Origin: Picocystis sp. L7
Lineage: Eukaryota > Chlorophyta > Picocystophyceae > Picocystales > Picocystaceae
Assembly: GCA_020975725.1 (NCBI GenBank)
Contig: QXJR01000018.1
Span: 496,001 to 560,000, forward strand
Length of the DNA: 64,000 bases
Direction: 5' to 3'
The position numbers and the translations under genes are program-made. Shown here in pieces: positions 22,091 through 33,108 of the stretch (the first letter of the stretch is position 1; each line of letters opens with the position of its first letter). Under the pieces are notes generated by a model. That model worked only from the letters and a program-made list of their open reading frames with translations. It ran no database searches and was not told the origin of the DNA.

Positions 22091-22214
22091 TGCATTCCTT
22101 GGTCCTGTATGCAACAGACGTTCAATAAATACCAGATGCCCCCTGTGGCAATCGCAGGAAGCGGCGTCCAATCCATCTATATAAAGCAACGTTTTTCCAA
22201 CATCTCCTGTCCCA

Positions 22215-23429
22215 TCACTCCACAGGTACAGAATGGATGCTACTATGGAGCATCTTGGCTCTTAGCTCACCGTTCTCCTCCCGCAGCACCCTGTTTTCGG
22301 CCTGCAACTGCGCAATGAGCCTACGGTACTCGGTAATGTGAAGGCGGACAACGTCGACCGTTGGTATCACCTTCGTCTTGATTTCCTTGGCTCTGTCTGC
22401 GTATTTCAGAGTGTTGACGGTGTGATCGTACTGAAACAGGGAAGAACTGACGTTAGCAATCATCAAAGTCTTGCTGTTGCCACACAGGGCATCCTTGAGG
22501 AGGCGAGTGAGTTTGCTATTGCGGAACGGGACATGCAAGTCCCCCTTCTTTCCCAGCGCATTGATGCAGTTCGCAAGGGCCAGCAGCGAGTTATTGATGC
22601 TTGCGCCGTCACGCAGCTGTTTGCCACCGTTCTGGGTGTCCTTTGCCCTCTCTGCACCGGCCAGGTCTACCATGGTGAGTTTTCCACAGGTCACACTTTT
22701 CGAAAATTGATTTTTCTTTCCCCTCTTTACCGTCATCTCGAACACGGCGTGGGAACGCGACGAGGTCTGATTAGCCTCGGTTGCCTCGGTTTTACGATGT
22801 GCATTTCCACGATGGAGTATTCTTTGGACCGTGTCCACAGAGGACACTTTGTGATGGCAGAGACCAGCAACGATTGGTTCGTTGTGGGGACCCTCGCGCA
22901 GCTCCAGCGGTTCGGAGGTGTGTCTGGTCAGGTCATATATCGACTCGTTGTAGACTTCCAAGAAGGAGCAGGCCACTTCCCAGCCGTGTTGGGTGTCCTT
23001 CCGGATACACGAGAACATATCTTCCACCGCCAGAGGGATCAAACCTGGTTCGGTGGACGTTCCAATCATCGTGTGTGTCTTGCCCGATCCCGTCGCACCG
23101 TACGCAAAGACGGTCACATTGTAGCCAGACTGGATGTCTGAAATCGCCTTTGCTAGGGTTCGCTCGTACAGCGAACGGTTCCCTACCGTCGCGCCCACCA
23201 CCAGGTCGAAGGCGTATCGACGCTCTGCATCTTTCTTTCGGTTCGCACTGCGCGTGGCGAAATCCTTTTTCTGCAAGTTGGCCACGTTCTTCGGGAGTAA
23301 GACGACCAGTTTCTCGTCTACGGGACGCAGCACTTCCAGCGGTCCTTCTTCCAGATCGAGCAGCGGTTTCAGCCGCACGCAAACCACGAGCTTCTCCCGC
23401 GTCGCGTCGGCATGGGTGGACTTGGTCAT
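22215..23429 (-). CDS. Short kinesin, kinesin-8-like motor
   Basis: 404 aa, almost all motor domain. P-loop GATGSGKT at 111-118, switch [13 protein letters not shown], switch [11 protein letters not shown], and the L12/alpha5 segment [19 protein letters not shown]. The neck [20 protein letters not shown] resembles kinesin-8 (KIF18/Kip3). A coiled coil of about 30 residues follows ([20 protein letters not shown]), then the protein ends, whereas typical kinesin-8 proteins have a long tail. The coding exon is continuous; a further 3' exon was not seen before the PotD-like gene 125 bp away. It moves along or depolymerises microtubules by family knowledge. ATG 23429 precedes [20 protein letters not shown]. 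Confidence 0.88.
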   Translation of the reverse strand: MTKSTHADATREKLVVCVRLKPLLDLEEGPLEVLRPVDEKLVVLLPKNVANLQKKDFATRSANRKKDAERRYAFDLVVGATVGNRSLYERTLAKAISDIQSGYNVTVFAYGATGSGKTHTMIGTSTEPGLIPLAVEDMFSCIRKDTQHGWEVACSFLEVYNESIYDLTRHTSEPLELREGPHNEPIVAGLCHHKVSSVDTVQRILHRGNAHRKTEATEANQTSSRSHAVFEMTVKRGKKNQFSKSVTCGKLTMVDLAGAERAKDTQNGGKQLRDGASINNSLLALANCINALGKKGDLHVPFRNSKLTRLLKDALCGNSKTLMIANVSSSLFQYDHTVNTLKYADRAKEIKTKVIPTVDVVRLHITEYRRLIAQLQAENRVLREENGELRAKMLHSSIHSVPVE

Positions 23430-23954
23430 GTCTTCCGTTCTTTCCCAATTGCTCTTGTCTGGTTCCACTTCAGTTTCCACTCGAGGACGTTTCCGACCTC
23501 TCCAACCCCCGCTTCGCAGCAGCCAGCGCCACATGCGCCTCTCACATGCGCATCATCGGCACCAGTCCACCGACCTGTCTCACCACCATCCACCCGAGGT
23601 GAGTTTGTTCTCTCCCAGGGCATGTGCAAGTGCTGGACCCGAGGTGGGAGAGCCCACCACAGCACCTGCAGACAAGTCAGGTCGTCCATCGATTCCTTTG
23701 CTTCTGCAGAAGAAGGACTGCACGATGGGTGGTCGCAGCACACACAAAACGCAACTGCGTGGATGCAGAGGACCGAGGAGGAAATGGGACCCGTGGGATC
23801 CAACGGGAGCTTCCAGGAGACCATCCAATCCGCACATGTCAGTCGCGGCACCATGAACAGGAACGCATCCGAGGCAGGCGATTCCAGCGTGCACGATTGC
23901 TCCAGGCTGAAGCGAAAGAGCCACGGAGATGCATCGCTGCGAGCGAAAGTTGGC
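23430..23954. other. Intergenic 525 bp, kinesin promoter and EF-P 3' flank
   Basis: Both neighbours are on the minus strand. No gene or repeat recognised. Confidence 0.5.
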
Positions 23955-24623
23955 TTATTTCGCACGCTTCTGGAAGGTGAGGTCTTCTGTCTTGATGACG
24001 ATCGAATTGCCCGTGGAGATGAAGTGAGGCACTTGTACTTTGACGCCGTTCTCCAACACCGCGGGTTTGTATCCTGGGTTGGCCTGGGCGTTCTTCATGG
24101 GCGGTTCTGTCTCTGCCACTTGCAGGGTGACTTTGTCCGGGATAGCCGCCATGACCGGATCGTTCCCAATGAACATGACGGTCACCGGCATGCTGTCCAC
24201 CAGGAACATGGCTTTGCTGCCCAGAACTTCCTTGTCCAGGTTGATCTGTTCGAACGTGTCTGGATCCATCAGCACGACGGTGGAGCCTTCGTCGTACAGA
24301 TAGTCGTATTTCTTCTGTTCCAATGCCAACCTTTCGATCTTCTCGTCCGATCGGAAGCGCTGCTGCACCTTGGTTCCCGTCTTGAGATCCTTGAGTTCCG
24401 CCTGCACGTGTCCCACCGCCCTCGCCATCCCTTGCGTGTATTGCGAAGACACGACTTGCATCACTTTCCCTGCGTGTTCGATGACGTTCCCAGCTCGCAG
24501 ATCGATCCCGGACACCCGCAGCCCCCTCCATCCGCCCTCCATCCACCTCAGGAAGCGCTTGCTTTCATTCCAGGCGTCCTGTCGGAGGGACGTCTTCGCC
24601 ACGGTCCATGCACGCGTCCACAT
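23955..24623 (-). CDS. Elongation factor P, mitochondrial type
   Basis: 222 aa. EF-P relieves ribosome stalling on proline runs. An N-terminal basic extension of about 30 residues ([15 protein letters not shown]) fits a mitochondrial presequence. Three beta-barrel domains follow: a KOW-like domain ([20 protein letters not shown]), a central domain ([23 protein letters not shown]) and a C-terminal OB domain ending [18 protein letters not shown]. The tip loop that in bacteria carries the modified lysine (PGK) reads [13 protein letters not shown], without that lysine, as in the plant mitochondrial relatives with QGR at this place. So it is not the plastid EF-P. Divergent from zeta-COP over 433 bp. 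Confidence 0.9.
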   Translation of the reverse strand: MWTRAWTVAKTSLRQDAWNESKRFLRWMEGGWRGLRVSGIDLRAGNVIEHAGKVMQVVSSQYTQGMARAVGHVQAELKDLKTGTKVQQRFRSDEKIERLALEQKKYDYLYDEGSTVVLMDPDTFEQINLDKEVLGSKAMFLVDSMPVTVMFIGNDPVMAAIPDKVTLQVAETEPPMKNAQANPGYKPAVLENGVKVQVPHFISTGNSIVIKTEDLTFQKRAK

Positions 24624-25056
24624 CGTCCGTTGGCTTCGATGCAGCGTTCAAGCTCGGTTTGGAACATGCCGAGATGCATCGCGTCGCAGATGGGCGTCCA
24701 ATCCTCCTTGCCGGCGACCCCGAACCGACCCGCAACCGCAGAGGACGAAACAGGATTCGACAGGGAGAAAAGGACGTCCTCCGCGCACATGGAAAGATGG
24801 AGTCGCTCGTTTCGGCCAAAAACGACAGGTGGCGACGAGGACGTCGGGGCGGGGAGGCTCGCCTCCGCGGGGTACGGCGGAACGGCGGGCCTTGGTGGAA
24901 GGGTCGCGTGGGCGCGCGCGTCCATCGGTTCGATCCGAAGAGACGAGAAAGGCGCTGCATCGTGCGACTGCGTCGCAAACCTGCACGTCCAGCGTCTCCA
25001 GAGAGCCAGAAGTGGGCGTGGTCTGGTGGGGGTCGGAAGAAAAGACAGGTCCCGCC
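24624..25056. promoter_or_regulatory. Divergent promoter region, EF-P / zeta-COP
   Basis: 433 bp between two divergent start codons; GC-rich, no recognised gene. Confidence 0.45.
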
Positions 25057-25883
25057 ATGGTTGGATCGGTGCCGCTGATCAAGAACCTGCTCCTGCTCGA
25101 CGCGGAAGGAAGGAGGATCGCCGTCAAGTACTACAGCGAGGAATGGTGCGTGGAATCGTCGACGTGGGAGCGTGTGTGGAACATGCCGCTCGACGCCGGA
25201 CGCGAACGTGCAGGAGGCGTGCAGCTGTCACGCGTGACCTCGACCTCCAGGCCCACCTTCGGAGACCGAGGCTGACCGACGGCCTCGACGCTCGACCACG
25301 CGACCGTCGTCACACAGGCCCACACCCCCGCAGCAATCCATGTTCGAGACGTCCTTGTATGAAAAGACCGTCCGGACCAACGCGCGTGGCGACGGTACGT
25401 CCGTGCGGACGTGGGAACCCGCGAGGAGTGCGTAGGGTTTGTTGGGACCTGGCGCACCGACCAAGCCGGTGGAATGCTGACGGAATCGAACGCCTGTGCA
25501 CGCGAATCGCAGCCGAGATCATCATGTTCGACGATCTGATCGTGGTGTACAAGTTCATCAACGACATCCATTTCTACGCGACCGCAAGTGCGGACGAGAA
25601 CGAACTCGTCCTGCACGCCGTGCTGTTGGCTTTCTCGGAATCAGTGTCCATGTTGCTGCGTGGGATGGTGGAGAAGAAGACCGTGTTGGAGAACTTGGAC
25701 TTGGTCCTGTTGGCAATGGACGAGATTGTGGATGGGGGCATCATTTTGGAGACGGATGCAAGCGCCATTGCCAACCGGGTGGCTTTGCGTGGGGCAGCGG
25801 ATGACCTGCCTTTGGCCGAACAAACGTTCAGCCAAGCACTGGCCAGCGCCAAGGAACAGATCGCGAAATCACTGCTGAAGTGA
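25057..25883 (+). CDS. COPZ: Coatomer subunit zeta (3 exons)
   Basis: 178-aa small subunit of the COPI coat (Golgi to ER transport), longin-like fold. Exons 25057-25145, 25318-25394 and 25513-25883; donors GTGCGT and GTACGT. Spliced product: [20 protein letters not shown], then [20 protein letters not shown], then [32 protein letters not shown] and [20 protein letters not shown], ending [19 protein letters not shown]. All are strongly conserved in zeta-COP. The middle exon (77 bp) was placed by phase and by resemblance to WP...FE in plant proteins. Confidence 0.93.
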
Positions 25884-27357
25884 AAGGTGGGGGGGTAGAT
25901 CTCGATTTGGTCCTCGTCAGGCGTACCTCCTGGTCTCGGAGTGCCAAGCACGTCACGACATCGCGCTCTTCGGAGCCCGCACTGTTTTTTTTTTCTTTCG
26001 TCATGTCACGCATCGCATGGTTGGCGATGCATTCATCGATCTCCTTTCTTCCGTGTGTGACGCGGTCGCGCTCTGCTGCCCTTTTCGTCTCCTTCTCCGT
26101 CCTTCCCGACACCGGACACGTGTACGACAGGGTGAGGGGGGGGAGATCCGTCCATGGGTACGTCTTGTCTCCCATTCCATCGGGATCGATCCCGGTTCGG
26201 TTCCCTTTCCATCCGACACCCCTCTTCCAATGCGAAAGGCACGCTTCCTCGGTTCGATCCCGGGTCTCCCGCTTCCGGTGGATCCCCGATCTTCCACCCC
26301 GGGTGTCCCCCCTCCTGGATCCACCCACGTGATCCCCTCCCCATCCCGTTCGTAGGTTTGAACCGCGCCCTTGGGGTCCCCTCGAGAGCACCGACCGTAT
26401 CTCGGTGGGGGGGGGGATGGCACAGGGGCGGGGGAGTGGGGGACAGCTCAGCACCTCGGCGGCGGGGTGGCGGGGGGAACCTCTTCGACATGCGGACGAT
26501 CGAAAGCGAAAGAAACGAACGAAGGAACCGCAGAACCGGGGTTCCGATACGAGGGGCGAAGAGGAAGGGTCGGCCCGCCTGCCCCCTCCCCATCCTCCAT
26601 GGACCGACGAGGCAGGTCCCCGCAAACCCACACGAACGCCTCCACGGGTCGCGTCTCCGACCTCCTCCCCTTCCGTCCGTCCCCCGCAGAGGAGGACGAC
26701 CCGACCCCCCTCCTTCCCCCAAGGATCGGCGTGCCATCCTCTGCGACGATAGGTCGTGGACCCCTCCGGAAGGAAGCCGCCAAGTCCCTCCCAGACGTCC
26801 ACTTCAGACACGCGTGAGCACGACGAAGCACGCGCGCACGCGGACGTGCCTCTTGCAAGACCGCCAAACACACGCACAGGAGGCGTCGGACCGCGTGCGT
26901 GCCGCCAGGAACGGCGAGAACGAAAGAAAGTAGCTCCAGACGCAAGAAACGAGGAGGAAAAAGGACCGGATCACCTCGTTCCAGGCCCGTGGGTGAAAAG
27001 AAAAGGAACGCCCAAAGGAACTTGAGGCACGTGAACACGCTAGTGTGCGGCCCGTAGTTGTCTCGCCAGTCGGTCGAGGAGATGTACGTAGAAGTCGCAC
27101 GCTTGGTAACCACACAGAGAGCCAGAAAGACCGGAGCCCGCGTGAGGAGACGAACGTTCTACCCGTTCTTGTAACCATACCTGCCTCGGAAGCGTAGCGC
27201 GAAGAGGCAGAACCAAGAAAAAACCCGTTGGCCGATCTTGTACATAACCTGCCGTGGACGGAGTTGGCGGTTCGTTTGCCAGCTGGGAGTGCCTCCCCCC
27301 ACACGAGGGAACCGCAGAAGACGGGAAGACAATCCCAACCCGAAGTGAACTCCTCCA
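25884..27357. other. Upstream region of Mei2-like gene, 1.47 kb
   Basis: No gene recognised; long frames on the minus strand are composition artefacts. 26160-26400 is dense in GGTTCGATCCCGGG, GGATCGATCCCGG and CCCGGGTGTCCCC words seen upstream of other genes. A run of ten T at about 25985 and a G run near 26405 are present. 26750-27357 is probably 5' leader. Confidence 0.5.
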
Positions 27358-29661
27358 ATGATGGAGGATCAAGAAGAGATCTCCCTGGATTTTGGTGTGG
27401 CACCAGTGTTTGGCGCTCAGGAACTGGCCGCGACCGGAGTAGCTGCAGCATGGACGTTGCACAGCTTGCACAAAGAACTGAGTGCCGGAGACATGCAATC
27501 CTGGGATCGTAAACATGCGGGGTCCTCCAGCATTGATTCCTTTACCACAACAATTCCAAGTGACTTGAGCAACTCCCCCACTGGTGTTGCAACAGCTACT
27601 ACAGCCTGCGTGCCCACCATGAGCAAGAGCTGGGGGCCCTCTGGTGAGGCATCGTTCCACAGTGGTGCAGATAATGCGCAGGCAGCTGAGCTCGAAGATC
27701 CTCTGATTGGTTCACTGGAAGAATTGGAGAAAAGTTTTGGGAAGCTCTTTCCCGAGGAAGAGGAAGTAGATGATTCGAAGCAGGACGCCAGTACCACGTT
27801 TGCCGGTCTTTTTGGCCAGGAGCAGTTCAATCTTTGGCTTTCCCAGGCCATCTCCAGCAACTTTCAAAAGCAAGGAAGTGACAATGACGATGATGTCTTT
27901 GGTTCTGGTGCAGGAATGGAAATGAATTTCAACCAGAGGACTGCTCCTCGACTCTTTGCCGATTCAATGCAGCCAGGAGCCGACACGGATTTTCAGCAGC
28001 AGAGTGACCTCCCCTTCCGTAACATGAATACTATGGCCAATGCAAACCTGGCAGCTGTTCAGAGTCAGTACGGAGGTGAGCATCCCCTCGGCGAACACCC
28101 TTCAAGGACACTCTTTGTCAGAAACATCAACAGCAATGTGGAGGAAGAAGAGCTCCGTCAGATATTTTCATCTTTTGGGGATATCAGGTCCATGTATACC
28201 GCGTGCAAACACCGTGGCTTCGTCATGATCTCGTACTACGACATTCGCTCTTCACGTGCCGCCATGAGAACATTGCAAGGCCACCCTCTTCGGAGAAGGA
28301 AGCTCGACATCCACTACTCCATTCCGAAGGACAATCCTTCAGACAGGGATGTCAACCAAGGCACCCTTGTTGTTTTCAATCTGGATCCTTCCGTTTCGAA
28401 CGAACAGCTTCGTCAGCTGTTCTCGACATGTGGTGAAGTGAGGGAGATTCGGGAAACCCCTCACAAAAAGCATCACAAGTTTGTTGAATTTTTCGATGTT
28501 CGTGATGCCCAAAACGCTCTGCGTATCTTGAATAGGGCTGAAATCGCTGGAAAGCGTATCAAAATTGAACCTTCCCGCCCAGGGGGTGCCCGCAAGGCGC
28601 ACCCGTTTTCATCAGAGATGGTCGGATTGGAGGAAATGTTGCAAACCTACAAACCGTTCATGAGCTCGACAAGTGCTTCAGCATCGCTTTGGCAGCATGC
28701 AATGAATAGTATGGATCCTCAGACCGCCGCTGCGGCCGCAGCAGCGGCGGCCGCGGCGGCAGCTGCGGTTGGTGGTCATTCCCATCCCTTGCCAACGCAT
28801 GTGGATATGTTGAAGCTAATGAGCAACGATAATGTCTGGTCCTCAAACAAGAGTATGTATGAGCCTGCAGACTGGGCCGTTACAGACGGTGGTCGTCCGT
28901 CAGCCGTGAGATCTACCTTTCAGCAACCAACGAAGAGCTTGAAGGGTCAGAGCTCTGGCGATGGTGTAGCAACTTTGTATCCCAACAAAGCTTTTGGTGG
29001 CCATCAGTCGACATCTATTGGAGCTGGTCCATCAAAGAGTTGGTCGGTTTCTTTTACGCAACAAACAGACAGTGTTGGTGTGCAAACCCCTCAGCAACGC
29101 AACAATCGTTCGCGAGACAACAGAGAGGAGGACAAAAGCATGTTCATCTTGGACATTGAGAAGGTGAACGCTGGGTTGGACAACCGCACTACACTGATGA
29201 TAAAGAACATCCCCAACAAGTATACGCAGAAGATGCTACTTTCTGCCATTGATGATATTGTGAAAGGGCGTTACGACTTTTTCTACTTGCCTATTGATTT
29301 CAAAAACAAGTGCAATGTTGGGTATGCATTCATCAATCTGGTTGCACCAGAGCACATTGTCCCATTGTTCCAGCACTTCAATAACAAGCGCTGGGAGAAG
29401 TTTAATTCTGAGAAAGTTGCCAACATCACCTATGCGCGCATACAAGGGAAGCCTGCATTGGTAGCACATTTCCAGAATTCCAGCCTGATGCACGAAGACA
29501 AGAGGTGTCGACCAATTCTTTTCCGACACGAAGACGGTATGGCTTGCGAACAGGAGCCATTCCCTACCAATGCTGCTCCCCGGCCCAGGAGGCAGAATGG
29601 CGGAGGGGTACCATATCCAAGTACAAAGCCATTACAAGGGGTACACACAGTTTTGCAGTGA
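27358..29661 (+). CDS. Mei2-like RNA-binding protein
   Basis: 767 aa, intronless. Three RRMs: RRM1 about 251-325 (LFVRNINSNVEEEELRQIF, GFVMISYYD), RRM2 about 335-410 (GTLVVFNLDPSVSNEQLRQL, HKFVEFFDVRDA) and a C-terminal Mei2-type RRM3 about 610-720 (TTLMIKNIPNKYTQKMLL, DFFYLPIDFKNKCNVGYAFIN, CRPILF). RRM3 is the family hallmark and binds meiRNA-like RNA in fission yeast; plant AML proteins act in meiosis and vegetative growth. A polyalanine tract of 14 residues (about 456-469, mixed GCN codons) lies between RRM2 and RRM3. The start is one of two consecutive ATGs (27358, 27361). Confidence 0.95.
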   Translation: MMEDQEEISLDFGVAPVFGAQELAATGVAAAWTLHSLHKELSAGDMQSWDRKHAGSSSIDSFTTTIPSDLSNSPTGVATATTACVPTMSKSWGPSGEASFHSGADNAQAAELEDPLIGSLEELEKSFGKLFPEEEEVDDSKQDASTTFAGLFGQEQFNLWLSQAISSNFQKQGSDNDDDVFGSGAGMEMNFNQRTAPRLFADSMQPGADTDFQQQSDLPFRNMNTMANANLAAVQSQYGGEHPLGEHPSRTLFVRNINSNVEEEELRQIFSSFGDIRSMYTACKHRGFVMISYYDIRSSRAAMRTLQGHPLRRRKLDIHYSIPKDNPSDRDVNQGTLVVFNLDPSVSNEQLRQLFSTCGEVREIRETPHKKHHKFVEFFDVRDAQNALRILNRAEIAGKRIKIEPSRPGGARKAHPFSSEMVGLEEMLQTYKPFMSSTSASASLWQHAMNSMDPQTAAAAAAAAAAAAAAVGGHSHPLPTHVDMLKLMSNDNVWSSNKSMYEPADWAVTDGGRPSAVRSTFQQPTKSLKGQSSGDGVATLYPNKAFGGHQSTSIGAGPSKSWSVSFTQQTDSVGVQTPQQRNNRSRDNREEDKSMFILDIEKVNAGLDNRTTLMIKNIPNKYTQKMLLSAIDDIVKGRYDFFYLPIDFKNKCNVGYAFINLVAPEHIVPLFQHFNNKRWEKFNSEKVANITYARIQGKPALVAHFQNSSLMHEDKRCRPILFRHEDGMACEQEPFPTNAAPRPRRQNGGGVPYPSTKPLQGVHTVLQ

Positions 29662-30876
29662 GCAGCCTATTTTCTGCGGTTGGCTCGGGTGGAATGCAGT
29701 ATGACACTAATGGCGTGTTTTGACCTCAGCTGTGTTTGATCCACGGTGCTGGTGTCACCCTTTTCTTTTTCCCTTTTTTTATATGTGTTTGTTGGGGCCT
29801 TTGAATGGACCCGCTTTTTGATGATGAGCATAGCGTTGTATAGAAACCGGCTGGAAACAGTGTTAAGAACTTTGAGGAAGCGGTCTTTTTTTGGGCTGAA
29901 AATGGAGAGGGATATATTCCTCGCTGCCTCAAGCTTTTTAGGTCCTGGCTATGATTTTTGCTTCTCGCCTGTGTTGATTTTTTTCTGCGAGTTTGCTGGT
30001 TGGAGTTGACCAGGTTAGGACCACATGTTTGAAAGCCTATGCCTGACTGGTTAATTGTTTTTTTCATTTGTACGTATCTTATTCCTTGCCTCAGTTCGGT
30101 TCCATGGCAGCAACAACAGTGCATCTAGCACCTGGCATCGATCCCTCTGTCCCCTTCTGGATTGAGGTATTCCAGCCATGCGTGCATCTACTTCATAGCA
30201 TGCAATATTCTATGGACAAAGGGACCCCGTGGTGCATTTTCGGAGACGACATGCCTTGATAGCCAGCGGTGGATGTCTTTTGGCCATGTAGGATCCAGTG
30301 GATCATGGTGCTTCCTGTGGGGTGGCAATGGTACCGTCCCTCCCCCCTTGTCCTTCCCTTGTCCTGACGAAATGCTCATTGGTGCACCCGATGTTGTTCC
30401 ATGAACTGGGAGACCTTGGATGTCTCTCTCGTAGAGTTGCAGGTTTTGCCATGGGCGCATGGTCATGGAGACGAGGAATGCACCCTTGGTTTTCGTTTCA
30501 TCCAAGCCGTGCAATGTTTGAGATTTTGCCTGCACCATGTCCACCATCCCCACCTTGGAGGAGCCGATGCCCAGGAGGCCAATCGGTGGTTGAAAGATCG
30601 GATGGTGGATGGAGCCTGAAATCCATCCACCTGGGCTCGATACCCCACGGTCCGAGTGGATCGGTGCCTCCTGGGATTCCTCTCGAGTTCGCACCCTTTC
30701 TTCTGAAATCCTTCCCGTTCGACCCCCCCCCCCTCGGTGTCGCAATCCCCTCCCCTCCTTGGGTCCCCTTCCCTCGCGATCCCGGTCCTGTCGCCTTTCC
30801 TTCCCCGTACGGCGAGCCGACGGACGTCCCCCTCCCCGTCCCTGCGTCCTCCCCGTACGGTCGCCGTACCCCCATC
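29662..30876. other. 3' UTR of Mei2-like gene and upstream region of PP2C gene, 1.2 kb
   Basis: 29700-30110 is T-rich, as expected of a 3' UTR. From about 30620 on, GC-rich DNA with a run of ten C near 30726 and GATCCCGGTCC-type words forms the likely PP2C promoter. No gene recognised. Confidence 0.5.
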
Positions 30877-32284
30877 ATGGGTCTTGGTGTTCAAGTGGTG
30901 CTCGTCAGAGTGCACCAAGCACCTGGGAAAGCGGACAACACGAGCGAAGCAGAAGGAAAAGACGTGGAACGAAGGCCAAGGAGAGGTGGAGAGACGAACG
31001 TGCTGGACATGACGCGGTCCACCGTCGCAGACGCCGAAGTGGCCGAAGCCAGGGACGAGCTGCGACCGCTGGGACAAGACCCAGGGACGGAGGTAATGGA
31101 ATGCGAAGCCAAGGACGCGAAAGAGGAGGTGGATGAGAGGGACCGTGCACGTGCTGAACGTGGATGGACGCATGCACGTGGTTCGTGCGCTTCCGAACAA
31201 CGAAAGCGACAGGATTGGAACGCCGAAGGCGAGCTGTACGCACCCGTCGTACGTTACGGCATGGCCGAACACGTCGGCGGTCGTGCGCGCATGGAAGACA
31301 TGATCCTGGCGGTGGAAGAACTGGAACCGACGCATAATTGTTCCACTTCGACGTCCCCGCGCGCTTTCTTCGGGGTGAGGACCGACGAACGAACGAACGA
31401 ACGAACCGGCGACGGCGTGAAGAGAAGCCGACGCGTGCTGACGGCGTAAACGAACGTGCCCTTCGCAGGTGTTCGATGGACACGGTGGTAGTGATGCAGC
31501 GAAGTATGTGCACACCTACCTGCTCCCGAACATACTCGACGACGTCGGGTTTCCCGCCAGCCTCCACGACGTGTATCGGAGAGCGTTCTGGAAGACGGAC
31601 GTGGACTTTTCACGGGAATGTTCCTTGGGAAAACTCGCACATTCTGGGACCACCGCCACCACGGCGCTCGTCTGGGGAAAGAGGCTGTCCGTGGCAAACC
31701 TCGGCGACTGTCGAGCGGTGCTCTGCCAGCGTGGAAAGGCCATGGAGCTGACCGGAGATCAAAAGCCAACCACCACGCATGAGAAGCAACGGATATTGGC
31801 TGCGGGTGGGTTTGTGGACGGGGAAGGGTTCCTGAACGGTCTACTAGGTGTTTCCAGAGCATTTGGAGATTGGCACTACGAAGAACTGAAGCTTGCAGGT
31901 CCCAAGACCGGCCCCTTGAGCTCGGTGCCGGAGGTGACGGAGTGGGAACTGACCCGAGAAGACGAGTTTCTGGTCATTGCATGCGATGGATTGTGGGACG
32001 TGTTCAGCAGCCAGAATGCCATCGAGTTTGCAAGAGGGGAGCTGCGCATTCACAATGATCCTGCAAAGTGCTCGGAGGCACTGGTGCAAGAAGCGCTGCG
32101 TAGAAACACCTGTGACAACGTGAGCGCCATCGTCATCTGTTTCAGCACCCTGCCTCCACCGCGGCGTCAGTATGGAGGGTTCGGGCTCAATCGAAGCATC
32201 TCTACCGATGCATTCTCGAGCCTCCAGGATGCTCTGAATTTGTCCATGGAACACAACACCAATGCTGATCGAATTCTTCTCTAG
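30877..32284 (+). CDS. PP2C-family protein phosphatase (2 exons)
   Basis: About 437 aa, metal-dependent Ser/Thr phosphatase. Exons 30877-31374 and 31469-32284; the 94-bp intron (GTGAGG donor) interrupts FFG/VFDGHGG and contains a short GAAC repeat. PP2C motifs: RMEDMILAVEE, FFGVFDGHGGSDAAKYV, SGTTATTALVWG, LSVANLGDCRAVL, GVSRAFGDWHYE, DEFLVIACDGLWDVFSSQNA and DNVSAIVICF, with the metal-binding Asp residues kept. The 130 residues before the domain are charged and low complexity. The start is uncertain: ATG 30877 is the first after the last upstream stop I can place, and ATG 31009 (MTRSTVADAEV) is equally plausible. Substrate unknown. Confidence 0.9.
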
Positions 32285-32448
32285 TTGGACGTTGCGTCGT
32301 TTTCTTTGTTTTTTTTTCTCGCGACCAGTGCTGGGGAGAATCAGCGCCTACAGAGGTTGCAAGCAAAGATAGTATTTACATACATTGCAATAAAGTGTAC
32401 AAGCCTAATCTCTGCTGCCACAGGCGTTTGCCTTTGGTCTTATTCGAT

Positions 32449-33108
32449 CTAGGGGTCGAGCTTGGACACATTGCCGTCCGAGACCATGTACGTCCCTCGA
32501 CCGTCTAGGAAGTAGTTGCATCCATCCATGCGTTTGTCCCAATGCCCTTCTCCGTCGTTCATCACGAACTCCACGCACGTTCCGTCCAGCGCTATTTTCT
32601 TGTATCCCGGTTCGTGTTCTTCCATGGGACGTCCAGGCAAGGTCGTCCATTCTCCACCGTCCGCTCGGAAGTGCACGTAGGCTTGGTTCCATCCGGTCTT
32701 GTACACGAGCTTCACCGCGTCTCCGGCCGAGCTTCCTTCTTCCATGGACGCGGTGGTTTCTTGGTAGGCGCGTTGTGCTTGTGCGCTCCTCTCTTCCGCA
32801 GCAGCTGCGGCCGCAGCTGCGCTCCTGGCTTCCGCCAGCGTCACGGCTTCTGCTGCGGCTGCTTCTGCTTCCATGACGCGTTCTTCTAGGTCTGCGATCC
32901 TGGACCTGGCGTGTTGCAGTTCTTCCAGCGCCAGCAATCTGCTTTGGTTCAGGTCGAGGATGTTCTGTTGGGCTTCGCGGAACATGTCCATCACTTCGGA
33001 CGGCACTCCTTCCAGGGGTCTTGGTTCTCCCTTGCTACGCACGCGCACGTTCCTCCGCGTTCGCAGGACCTTCCCGTGCGCCTTCCCGTTGATCCTTCGC
33101 ACCTGCAT
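32449..33108 (-). CDS. Coiled-coil protein with C-terminal starch-binding module (CBM25/53-like)
   Basis: 219 aa. The N terminus is strongly basic (MQVRRINGKAHGKVLRTRRN), a possible plastid transit peptide. Residues about 50-125 form a coiled coil rich in Ala, Glu and Arg (LQHARSRIADLEERVMEAEA). The last 85 residues resemble CBM25/CBM53 starch-binding modules of plant starch synthase III: VKLVYKTGWNQAYVHFRADG, WTTLPGRPM, GYKKIALDGTCVEFVMNDGE, HWDKRMDGCNYFLDGRG. No catalytic domain is present, so a scaffold or targeting role at starch granules is inferred, comparable in design (not in sequence) to PTST proteins. The start could instead lie in an upstream exon, since TGCAG precedes GTGCGAAGG at codon 3. 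A minisatellite lies 160 bp upstream. Confidence 0.72.
   Translation of the reverse strand: MQVRRINGKAHGKVLRTRRNVRVRSKGEPRPLEGVPSEVMDMFREAQQNILDLNQSRLLALEELQHARSRIADLEERVMEAEAAAAEAVTLAEARSAAAAAAAAEERSAQAQRAYQETTASMEEGSSAGDAVKLVYKTGWNQAYVHFRADGGEWTTLPGRPMEEHEPGYKKIALDGTCVEFVMNDGEGHWDKRMDGCNYFLDGRGTYMVSDGNVSKLDP

Noticed and set aside
25828-26877. 349-codon minus-strand frame
   Set aside because: Low-complexity, Arg/Gly-rich composition of GC-rich promoter DNA, no domain, and overlaps the zeta-COP 3' end.
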